A stretch of 64,000 bases of DNA. Origin: Nelumbo lutea. Taxonomy: Eukaryota; Streptophyta; Magnoliopsida; Proteales; Nelumbonaceae. The translations under genes were made by a program, and so were the position numbers. Each line of letters begins with the position of its first letter. Positions within the stretch are counted from its first letter, which is position 1. Positions 12,801 to 24,800 of this stretch are shown here, one piece after another. Location of the stretch: positions 55,169,759-55,233,758 of the forward strand of contig JAKGHH010000003.1 in NCBI GenBank assembly GCA_022828595.1. Direction: 5' to 3'. Under the pieces are notes generated by a model. The model saw only the letters and a list, made by a program, of their open reading frames with translations. It did not search any database and had not been told where the DNA came from.

Positions 12801-15800
12801 GCATCAAAATATTTCGATCAGGTAATGCTAAGAAATATTTTGAGAAGGATCTTAACTTTTCTATTTTGAAAAGTTTGGGGTTGTTCATTATAGCTCTTGT
12901 GCCCATACTCTACAAAAAAAATGGAGTAGCGGAGAGGAAAAACAACACATTGTGGAAGTTGCAAGGAGTAGTCTTTTTGCTACCCATGTCTGTGAGATTT
13001 TGGGGTGATGAAGTTTTAACATAACCATTTTCCTTCTCGAGTCTTGGGGTTTAAGTCTCGTTTTGGTGTCCTCTTTCTTTTTTGATATTTTCTCCATTCC
13101 TCTACGTGTTATGTACACATTCGTAGTTCCAAGAGACGCAAATTTGAACATAAGGCTCGGAAATTTACACATTCCTTATTTTAACACTTGATTTGTTTCT
13201 ATTGATGTCACTTTTGCAGAGTTTGTTCCTTTTTATATTCATTCTTCTGAGGGGGAGCATTCTCTTGAACTGTTTACTTCACCCCTTCTGTTGCCAATTC
13301 TTGTTGAACCTTGTATTGAGTCCTCTATAGTTCCTTCTATTTCCATCGAGTGTGCTTTTTCTCCTTACTTTCCTAGTCCTAAGTCTGTAACTGAAGCCTT
13401 GGCCAAACTAGAGTGGAGGGGTGACATGAGAATTGACATAGAAGCACTTCATAAGAACAATACTCGGAACATTGTTGACTTGCCTGTTGGTAAGGAACCT
13501 ATTGGCTGTAAATGGGTTTACACCATCAAGTATCATGCTGATGGAACAATTAAGAGGTATAAGGCACGACTTGTTGTCAAGGGATATACCTAGGTGTATG
13601 GGATAAGTTATATGTAGACCTTCTCTTCAGTAGCTAAAATGACTTCTGTAAGGGTTATTATCTTTGGCAGTGAGTTGTCACTGGCCTCTTTATCAATTTG
13701 GTGTTAAGAATGCATTCTTGATTGGTGATCTAATTGAAGAAGTATATATGTCTCTTCCCCCTAGTATGTATGGTAAGGAGATGTAAGGCAAGGTATGCAA
13801 AATGAAGAAGTCACTTATGGCTTGAAGCAATCTCCACATGCTTGGTTTGACAGGTTGAGGGCTGCTCTCATTTGTTTGGATACACTCAAACCCAATTAGA
13901 TCATACCCTCTTTGTTAAGAGGAGATACTTGGGTCACCTTTCTTATTGTTTATGTGGATGATATTGTTGTTACTAGTAGTGATACACATGAAGTTACTGG
14001 TTTCAAGAAGTTCCTTAATTCTGAGTTTGAAACCAAATATTTAGGGGAGTTAAGATATTTGTTGGGCATTGGAGTTGCTAGATTCAAAGAAGGAATCTTC
14101 ATTTCCCAGTGGAAGTATGTGCTGAACCTTCTCATTGAGATTGGAAAGCTTGGTGCCAAACCTGCCTCCATTCCTATTGATGTGAATCACAAGCTCTCAA
14201 CTGATGATGAAGAGCTCTTGAAAAATAGGGGAGTGTTTTAGAGATTGTTGGGGAAACTTTTATATCTCTGTATGACACATCTAGACATTTCATATGTTGT
14301 GAATGTAATTAGCTAGTTTTTGCATGCCCCCAGAGACACAGATATGGCTGTTGCAGAAAGGGTGCTATGTTATCTTAAAGGCACTCCTGGGAAGGGCATA
14401 CTCGTTGCCAAGCATGGTCATATTAAATTAGAAGTCTATATAAGTGCTGCTTGGACAGGTAATATAGATGACAAGAGGTCTACATCAAGTTATTGTGCTA
14501 TGGTAACTAGAAACATGGTTTCTTGGAGGAGTAAGAAGCAGTCAGTGGTAGTTAGATCTTCAGTGGGGCAAAGTATACAGCTATGGCCCATGGGGGTTTT
14601 GGAGTTGTTATGGCTCAGATCTCTCCTAGATGAGATAGGTATCACTTATGATAAGTCCCTGATATTATATTGTGATAATCAGGATGCTATAAACATTGCT
14701 CATAACTTGGTTTTGCATGACAAAACTAAGCACATTGAGGTAAGACCGACACTTTATATGAGGGAGAGTGGCCTTAGGGAAGTGTGTCTTCCTTTCATTA
14801 CTTCAAAAGAACAACTAGTAGATATTTTGAGTAAGGGAGTTCCTAAGGTGAAGCTACAACACTATGTAAGCTACAACACTAGTAATCCTTCCAATGCATA
14901 TGCTAATTCAGGTACTGCACTTGCTTGCCTCTCCACTAATAACCCATGGATTGTTGACTCTAGAGCTAGTGCCCACATGACTGGTATGTCTTCTTCTTTT
15001 TCTTCCTTTACACTGACCACTGGGAAAGTTTAAGTTACAGTTGCTGATGGATCCTAGGCTCCTATCTCTGGTTTGGGTGAAGTTAAGCTTGCCCAAAACC
15101 TTTCCTTAAAATCCATCCTTCATGTTCCCCAGTTTCATAAAAATCTATTATCTGTTAGTTCTCTGACTAAGTCTCATAACTTCTATGTGACTTTCTTTCC
15201 TACCCATTATGTTTTTTAGGACCTGAGCACTAGGAGGATGATTGGAAGTGGACTTGAAGTTGGAGTCTACCTTTTTGATAAAGCTTTGGAACAAGGAATG
15301 TTGTGTTAGGCCGAATCCTCTACAAGTTAGAAATTGAGTCTTTTGCAGCTATGGCATTGTCATCTTGGTCATGTATCTTTGGTTTTGTTAAACTTTTCTT
15401 TCCAATGTTGTTTGAGTTAGTATTAAACTTAAGTCTTGATTGTGAAGTTTGTCATTTGTCAAAACAATGTAGAACCACATATTTTGTAAGTAATAGAAAA
15501 GCAATGTTGCCTTTCATTTGATCCACACTGATGTCTGGGGCCCATATACTATTCCTAGTATGGGAGGTTACAAGTACTTAATTCTTTTCATTGATGACTA
15601 TTCTCGATACACCTAGCTCTACTTGATGCGAAGTCGGGACAAAGTTCCTACAATTGTCCAAAATTTCATGAAAATGGCGGAAACACAGTTTTGAGAAGAG
15701 AATTAAAATAAAAAGATCTGATAATCCAAAAGAATACTTTGAAAATTGTTGAAGGAATTTTTTTTAATCCAAATAATATTTAAATAAATTAGAACGTGGG

Positions 15801-18800
15801 TTGGCTAGTCTGCTAGCCAAATCATTAAAACTATAAAACAGTATCCCATATGGGAATTCCCTCTCTTTAAGTGGGAGGAACAAGTGTCCTTCACCTAGGA
15901 GGAGGTAGTTACATAACTACCCCATTCCCTATTTAAGCTCCTTAAGGGGAAGCTAGAAGCGGAGAGAAATAAAGACTCTTTGGAGAAAATTCTCACAAGG
16001 GATTCTTAAGACAAGCAAAGGTAAGGATAGAAGAAAAGAGAAGTGCTCAAGGGAAGGCAGGAAAGGAAAAGTCTCACTAATATAGGTAGAAAAAATGAAA
16101 GTCCTCTCTGTGAATACTTCCTATATATGTCTTCTGCTATGTATCCTTCTCTCTCTCTTTTATTTTCACTTTTGAGAAGGGAAATAGAGGGAAATAAAAC
16201 ATCTACAACCAGGTGCTTCTACTTGGTTGATTATGGTCCCTCTTTCAAGACAAAGTTAGGGATTAAACCATCTACAGTCTAATTCTCGAAGATTGATTAT
16301 GGTTCCCTTCAAATGAAAATGAAGAGTAGAGGGGAATAAACCATCTACAATCAGGTGCCTCTACTTGGTTGATTATGGTCCTTCTTTCAAGACAAAGTTA
16401 GGGATTAAACCATCTACAATCTAATTCTTGAAGGCTGATTATGGTTCCCTCAAATGAAAATGAAGAGCAGTGGGATGGAAATCGTCTACAATCAAATATT
16501 CAGTTTGATTGACTATGGTTCCCTTTTTTGTGTGCAAAATTCCAAGGATTAAGGCTATCTACAATCATAATTTCATCTGATTGACTACAACTTATTGTGA
16601 AGAAAGGAGTGAGAAGGAAATTTTCTTTGTATTAAAAAGAAAAGAGGAATGTATGACCGTATAGTTTCTTAATTGTATTTTCTTTTTCTTTCTTCTCATT
16701 CTTGTACACCTAATGTAAAAGAAAAGCAAATGAAAAGTTCTTTTAAGTACCCTATTGTTCATTTCTTTTGTTCTATGTGTTCATTTCTCCAAGTCAGAAT
16801 CAAAAGGTGTTCTCTACTTTCTTGTGGAGCTGTAATTAAGGGGAACAATCCGTATGATTCCCTGAATGGGCCTTACCCAAAATAATAAAAACTCAATCAC
16901 TTGATTGAGTGAATTATGTTGCATGAGAATTTATTAAAATTTTCACACCAACAAAAACCAACTACAAGTATTTCTTTAAGAAAAAGGGCGTCATCCACTT
17001 GAGTTCATGCACTCCTACTCCACAATAGAATGGGATTGCTGAGAGAAAGAATAAACATGTTGTTGAAGTTACCAGAGGGTTGTTGTTTCAGACTCATTCT
17101 CCCACTCGTTTTTGGGGAAATGCTATTGAAACAACTATGTACCGCATTAACTGACTTCCATCAAGGAGCCTCAAACTTCAATCTCCTCATCAACTCCTTT
17201 TTCCTGATGAACCACCTTCAGTCTTCCTCTTAGGGTCTTTGGTTGCCTCTGCTTTGTTCATGATATGAGTCCCTCTAGACACAAATTTGATCCTAAGTCT
17301 ATCAAATGTATTTTCCTTGGTTATTCTCCTATCTAGAAAGGGTATCACTGCTCTGATCCTCAATCTAGAAGGAGATATGCTTCTAAGGATGTTACATTCA
17401 TCGAGTCCTCCACTTTTTTCCAATCATCTCGTCCTTCTCTTTAGGGGGAGAATGTTAGTGAAGATCAGACTCCCTTTTGTCTTCCTATTCCAGACTCATA
17501 TTCTACTTCCAATCCATCTTCTACTACCATTTCTTCACCTCCTCCTCCCCTTCATGTGTTTCGTCCTTGGTCTTGGCAATAGTTTTTTATTAGGCAGCAG
17601 AAAAAGGTAGCTTCTAATGCTGAATGTCCACCACAATCTGAACACCCAGACTCAGGTAATCTTGACCCTACTCCTCTTGAATCTACTGATGCTCCTATCA
17701 CTAATCCTAACCTTGATCTTCCCATTGCCATCCGCAAGGGAAAGAGAAAGTGCACCAACTATCCCATCACCAATTATGTTTCCTATGATGCTTTCTCACC
17801 CTCTTATTGTGCCTATATCTCAGCTATCTCTTCTGTTTCTATTCCTCATAGTGTTACAGAGGTAGTGTAATCACCCCATTGGAAAGAATCTATGAACCAG
17901 GAGATGGATGCCCTCATAAAGAGCCAGACTTGGGGTCTTGTTTCTCTTCCCAAGGGTAAATCTACAGTTGGATGTAAGTGGGTGTATGTAGTCAAACACA
18001 AGGCTGATGGCTCTGTTGAAAGATATAAGGCACGGTTGGTAGCCAAAGGGTATACTCAAGGTTCAAAGTATCGATACGATACGAGTTTCGTCCGTATCGT
18101 ATCGGCACTTAGAAACGGCCGAAACTCTATGTTTTTTTAGTTTTTTTTCAAAGTTTGGTTTTTTGGAAAGCTTATAACCTGTTTTTTATTATTAAAAAAA
18201 TTGGGGGTCTGAAACACCTGTATTGTTTTCAAAAGATACGATATGATACGCCCGATCGTATCGTATCGATACTTTGAACCATGGGTATACTCAGACTTAT
18301 GGCATTGATTATCAGGAAATGTTTGCTTTAGTGGCTAAAATGAGTTCTATCTGTGTGATTTTGTCTCTTGCGGTACACTTCTCTTGGCCTTTATATCAGA
18401 TGGATGTGAAAAATGCCTTTCTTATGGAGACCTACAGGAGGGAGTTTATATGGACCTGCCATCGGGAGTGAGCCTTCCTAATAGTGAGGGAAAGGTTTGT
18501 TGCTTAAAGAAGTCCTTGTATGGACTCAAAAAATCTCCTAGAACTTGGTTTGATAGATTCAAAAGAGCAATCTTGATAGTTGGGTTCTCTCAATCTCAGG
18601 CTGACCATACTTTGTTCATAAGAATGCATGATGATTAAGTGACTATGCTGATGGTTTATGTAGATGATATTGTTTTGACTAGAGCTGACATCTCTGGAAT
18701 CTCTCAGTTGAAATCTTTTCTTGCCTCTTGAGTTTGAAATCAAGGACCTTGGTGATCTTAAGGGAATTGAAGTAGCAAGATCGAAGAAGGGTATTTTCAT

Positions 18801-21800
18801 TTCTCAAATAAAATATATTCTTGACTTTCTCTAGGATGTTGGAAAATTGGGATGTAAACCAATTGGAACCCCAATTGATCCTAACCACAAGCAATGTTTT
18901 AAAATGCGGTGGTGTGACGCGAGGCGTTCCACTACCTAGAGGTATGAGTAGTTCAGAACGCAAGAGGCGTAAGCCTTCCGAACACAAGGAGGCGTAAGTC
19001 TCCTTAAGAGGAGGGAGGTTAGGAGGGGGAAGGGGGGATATAATTTTTTCTTTATTTTTAATAAAAGTCTTTTATATTGAGAAGAATAAAGACGCATAAC
19101 ATTAGTTGAAGGGGGGGTCTTGTCAATCTCAATATGAAGTGTTTGTCAATCTCAATATGCTTTGTTTTATCACGAAAAACTAGGTTGGTAACAATACTGA
19201 TGGCTATCTTATTGTCACAATAAAATGACATGGGGCTGTCAACTACAATCCCATTTCTCCCAACATGTTCTTTATCCAAAGCATCTTTGCAATTCCATGC
19301 ACCATAGCTCTGTATTGAGCCTTAGCATTGGACCTTACAACCATACTCTATTTTTTGCTTCTCCAGGTAACCAAGTTTCCTCCCTCAAAGGTGTAGTATC
19401 TACTAGTAGATTTCCTATTACTTATAGAACCCGCCCAGGCAGCACCTTATTTATATTAGGGTGGCAATAATAAAGGTAAAATTACACAAGTGCCCATGTG
19501 ACATAAAGTATTAGAAATACAACATTCTCCTTGTTTGATACTTGTAGATTTTAACAAGTTGTTTGAACTTGATTGTAATGCATCTAAGGTGGGCATTGGG
19601 GCTGTTCTAATCCAAGATAGCAGACTTGTAGGGTATTTTAGTGAGAAGTTGACTAGAGCCTTATTAAATTACTCTACCTATGATCTTGAGTTTTATGCCA
19701 TAGTGCAACCATTGCAGTTTCAGAGATATTATTTGCGAAGTAAGGAGTTTGTGCTGTTTTCAGATCATGAAGCCTTGCAATTCCTTAGGGCAACATAAAT
19801 TGCACCCTAGGCATGCTAAATGGGTTCTTTCCTTAAAGGATATACTTTTGTGCTCAAGCACAAATTCAGGACTCTAAATAGGGTGGCTGATGCCTTGAGC
19901 AGAAGACATTCTCTTTTAAGCTGTGTGGATTTGAATTATTGAAGGAGGAGCAAATGGAGGGCGAGTTCATTAAGAAAACTACGGGTGATGCTGAAGTTGG
20001 AGAAAATCAAGTTTATTCTGGCCGAATGTTTCCTTTTTAAAGGAAATTGCTTATGAATTCCTAACACATCTCTTTGACAGATCATTATGAAGGAGGCTCA
20101 TGAATCTGGACATTTTGATAGTGATATAAGACCTGTGCTCTGATTTAGGAAAGCTTCTTTATCCAAACCTTGAGAGTGATGTCTCTTACTATGTGCAAAG
20201 GTGTCATATATTCCAAACAACCAATGGAAATGCTTGTAATGCTGGTTTATATACACCTTTAACGATTCCTTCTTATCCTTGGGTTGATATTGCTATGGAC
20301 TTTGTTCTTGACCTGAGTAGAAATCATTTTTTGTAAATCAGGAAGAATTCCTTGTGAAGAGAAAGAAGAAGAAGATGAAGAGTTTCAGCAGTAGAGAAGA
20401 AAGGAGAAGAAAGAAAAAGTGGGATGATAACCAGAATTGAATTAGTTCTGGCCGCGAACCCCTCATTATATTTTATACTTAACTTAAAAGAATGAAAGAT
20501 TACAAGAATGCCCTTAGTAGGGTGGCTACTAAAGTAGCTGAACAGTCACAATGTAAAAAATATAAGCTAATGGGCCTAAAGCCCAACAACTTCCTAACTT
20601 AACAACTTAAAATAAGAATAAAACAATTGGGCCCAATAACTAGAAATCGGCCCAACTCAACACTCCCCCTTAAGTTGGGAGTAAATGTCACGCATTCCCA
20701 ATTTGCGTAGATCATGCTCCAGCTTGTTCCTTGCAACACCTTTTGTGAGAACATCAGAAAGCTGCGGATCCGAAGCAATGTATAGGAGACAAACTTCCCC
20801 AAAAGTCACCCTTTCTCTAATGAAATGTCTATTCACCTCAATGTGCTTAGCCCGGCCATGCTGAACTTGGTTATGGGCAATGTTAATTGCTGCCTGGTTA
20901 TCACAGTACAACATCATAGGTTATTTTGCCTATATATCAATCTCTCCCAATAGGGAACGGATCCAAAGAAGTTATGAAACTCCATGTGCCATGGCCCTGT
21001 ATTCAGCTTCAACACTTGATCTTGCCACCACTGTCTGTTTCTTACTCTTCCACGAGACAAGGTTACCCCCAACAAGGGTGCATACTCCTGAACTAGATCT
21101 CTTGTCATCAAGGCATCCTGCCCAATCTACATCTGTCTAAGCCTTTAGTTTCAACTGTCCATGATCAACAAACAATATGCCTCTACCCGGGTGTCCTTTT
21201 AGATAAGCAAGAATCCTGTCAACAGCCTCCTAGTGCTGGACTCGTGGAGCATGCATGTATTGACTTACCACACTACATAGGAAATGTCTGGTCTTTACAT
21301 ACACAAGTATAGTATCCGACCCACAAGTCTCTGATATCTCCCAATGTACTTTACTGGCTCACCTTCTGATGCATTAATTCTGTGATTCTGATCAATAGGA
21401 GTACTGATTGCCTTTGTTCCAAGCTTCCCTGTTTCTTGAAGAAGATCCAAGACATACTTCCTCTGAGAGATAAAAATTCCATGTTTTGATCTTGCAACTT
21501 CAATGCCTAAGAAGTATCCAAGTTCTCCAAGATCCTTAATTTCAAATTCTTTGTGTAGTTTCTTCTTCACACAATCAATCTCACCTAGGTCATTACCTGT
21601 AACAACAATATCATCCACACCAAGGATCCCCTTTGCTTCACAAACAAGGTATGATCGGATTGAGTCTGAGTGTATCCAAAAGTAACCAAGACCTTCTTGA
21701 ACCTATCAAACCATGCTCTAGGAGATTGTTTCAAGCCATAAAGTGACTTCTTATGCCTGCATACCTTTCCCTTTTCAGCATCACTGTAGAAGCCAGAAGG

Positions 21801-24800
21801 AAGATTCATATACACTTCCTCTTGCATATCCCCATTTAGGAAAGCATTCTTCACATCAAGTTGAAACAGGGGCCAAGAGTGTGTGGTAGCAAGAGAAAGA
21901 AGTATCCGAATAAAGGTTATCTTTGCAACTGGTGCAAAGGTCTCTAAGTAATCAATGCCATAGGTCTGTGTGTACCCTATTGCAACAAGTCTGGCCTTGT
22001 ACCTTTCTATACTTCCATCTGCCTTATATTTTACTATGTAAACCCATTTGCATCCAACAGTCTCCTTGCCCTCTGGTAGGTCCACAATTTCCCATGTCTG
22101 ATTTTTAATTAAAGCTTCCATCTCTTCCTGTATAGTTGTCTTCCACTCAGGTTTGGAGAGAGCCTCACTGACACCCTTGGGTATAGACATAGGGTCAAGA
22201 GAGGAAAGAAAAGCACGATAGGAAGGAGAAAGTCCACTGTAGGATAAGTACTGTGAAATACAATGAGTAGTACACTTTCTCTTCCCTTTTCTAAGGGCAA
22301 TAGGAAGGTCCAGGTTATCTGTAATGGGATTAGTAGAATCAATGGGAACTGAAACAATAGAGGGATCAAGAGGAATACTTGAATCCGTGTTAGCTGAATT
22401 TGGAGTTTCCAAGGAACCAATAGGAAGTGATGTGAGTTCTGTTGCAGTGGAATCAACCTCCCTATGAAATTTCTATCGTGAGTAACGCTGAGAAGCAAGA
22501 TGCAAGGGAGGTGGTAAGGTAGGTGACACAGGAGGATCAGGCACAAGAGTGGACACAGGGACTAGAACTGGGAGAGGGATAGACTACTCACTCACTTCCC
22601 CAAAACATTCCCCCTGAGAAGGATTCTTCAAGAAGTATGTGGACTAAAAAAAAGTGACATCCATAGTAACATACCGACTCCCAGAGACTGGATCATAGCA
22701 GTAGTACCCTTTCTGATTTTTTGCATACCATGGAAGACACACTTCTTTGCCTATGGGTCAAGCTTCGAGCGGTGAGGACCAAGGATATGTGCAAAGCAGA
22801 CACACCCAAACACCCTAAGAGGAATATGAAACATCTCCCCCTCAAGAAAAAGGAGACTGAATGGGGTGCTGAATCCAAGTATACGAGAAGGCACCCTGTT
22901 AATCAAATATACTACTGTGAGAACTGCATCACCCCAAAACCGAACTAGAACTGTAGATGTGATCATCATGCTTCTTGCAATCTCAACAATGTGTCTGTTC
23001 TTCCTTTTTGCAACATCATTCTGCTGTGGACTGTAGGAATAGTTGTTCTGATGGACAACACCATATTATAACAGATATGAAGCAAGGTGTTTTTCAAAAT
23101 ATTCTTTGGCATTGTCTGATCTGAACACCTTTGTTCGTGTTCCAAACTGTGTTAGCACCATCTGATGAAATTGCCTTACCACGATGGTACCTCATCTCGG
23201 GATCTCATCAAGTAAACCCAATAATATCAAGAGAAATCATCCACAAATATGAGAAAATGTCAAAAACCACCCATAGAAGGAACATGATAAGGTCCCCACA
23301 CATCAGAATGAATAACGTTAACTAGCTTTAAAGGAATGTCTACAATGCTTTCCAAGTTGACAACCTTTACACTCCAGACTTGACAAACTAACAGACTCAA
23401 ATAGTTTTGGAAACAAAAGACTCAAAGAAGAAAAAGGAAAATGACCCAAACAATTATGCCAAAGCATAATCTAACCCACAAACCCTTACTCACTGTCCTT
23501 GCTGACATGATGACTCTGATGAGGAGGAAGCACATCCAGGAGGTAGATTCCATTCACTTCACGACCACTCCCAATCGTCCTCTTTGAATCCAGACCCTGC
23601 AAGATACAATGACCAGGAGAAAAAATTACTGAGCAGTTCAGGTTCTTAATCAAACTACTAACAGATAACAAATTAGTGCTCAATTTGGGAACATGAAGGA
23701 CAGAGGGAAGGGAAATGGAATGACTAATCTTGACAGACCCCTTCCCAGCAATGGGAACATGAGATCCATCAGCTGTGGGGACCCTATCTTTGCCAGAATA
23801 GACCTGGTAAGAGGAAAAAATAGTGGAGCTATGGGTCATGTGCTTAGAGGCTCCAAAATCTATAATCCAAGGAGGTCCCTCCTTACTTGAAGTAGAAACA
23901 AAATTTGCAGTGGCATGTGAACTACCTGTGTGAGCAAAGGAAGTAGAGTGAACTCCACCAAAACCACCTGAACCTTGTTGTCTGCCTATTGCTGCACTAG
24001 AACTGGCTGTATCCCGCTGGTTGAAAAACTGCCCATACCTCTTAAGTTCGGCCCTTACTGCAGCAATTGCAACATACTCCAGAGCAGTTGTAGTAGGAGG
24101 GGTCAGAATTTCACCAGTGACTGCCATGTGAGCATTTCCCTTCTTATTTTTGAGTCTACTTGGCATAAGATGTGGATGAAGCTTCCAACAAGTATCTCTT
24201 GTATGTTTAGGCTTCTTACAGTAGTCACAGATCAAATATATTTTGTCTTCCTTCTTGATCTCACTGCCACCCCGGTCTCCACCTTGTTTAGTTCTCATAG
24301 TACTAACCATGGCTAACTGATCAAACCTAGAATTTTTCATCATCACATTTTTCCTACTCTCCTCCCCTGACACAAAGGCATATGCCTGGGAGAGGGTAAC
24401 ACTGTCCCTAGAAAGAATGTGATGTCTTGCAATATCATACTCGGGATTAAGGCCAACAAGAAATTCAAACACCGTATACTTGTCTAGGTGTTTTTGGTAG
24501 GTAGCTGCATCCTTAGTGGTTTCCCAAGCAAATGTCTTTAAATGGTCACTGTCCCTGGAAAGAATGTGCTGTCTTGCAATATCATACTCGGGATTAAGGC
24601 CAACAAGAAATTCAAACACCCTATACTTGTCTAGGTGTTTTTGGTAGGCAGCTGCATCCTTGTGGTTTCCCAAGCAAATGTCTTTAAATGGTCAATCTCC
24701 TGCCATAGGGTTTTAAGGGCTGAAAAGAAAACTACAATAGGTCTATCTCCCTTCCTTGTAGCAATAATCTGATTTCTCATTTGATAAGTCCTAGCAACAT

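Larger units (their letters stand above)
14881..18893 (+). pseudogene. Copia E protease to reverse transcriptase, split twice
   Basis: Starts with a protease segment ([15 protein letters not shown]; Gly of DSGA is Arg) at about 14938. Pre-integrase and the integrase start run to 15746, then the solo LTR 15747-16953 interrupts. Integrase resumes at 16954, with a stop in place of the second Gln of PQQNG at 17023-17034, then a C-terminal part and a Ser/Pro-rich connection. Reverse transcriptase begins near 17890 ([28 protein letters not shown]), is cut by the MITE 18059-18282, and resumes to YVDDIV near 18660 and SKKGIFISQ. It ends near 18893; RNase H is absent. The family is the same as copia H. 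Confidence 0.7.

Noticed and set aside
16043..16282. 79-codon open stretch in the 1.2-kb repeat
   Set aside because: It lies inside the solo LTR, where open frames come from tandem repeat units.
18894..19104. Defined MITE at the end of copia E
   Set aside because: The composition suggests a transposon, but I could not find matching inverted repeats or a duplication, so only a repeat-like segment is reported.
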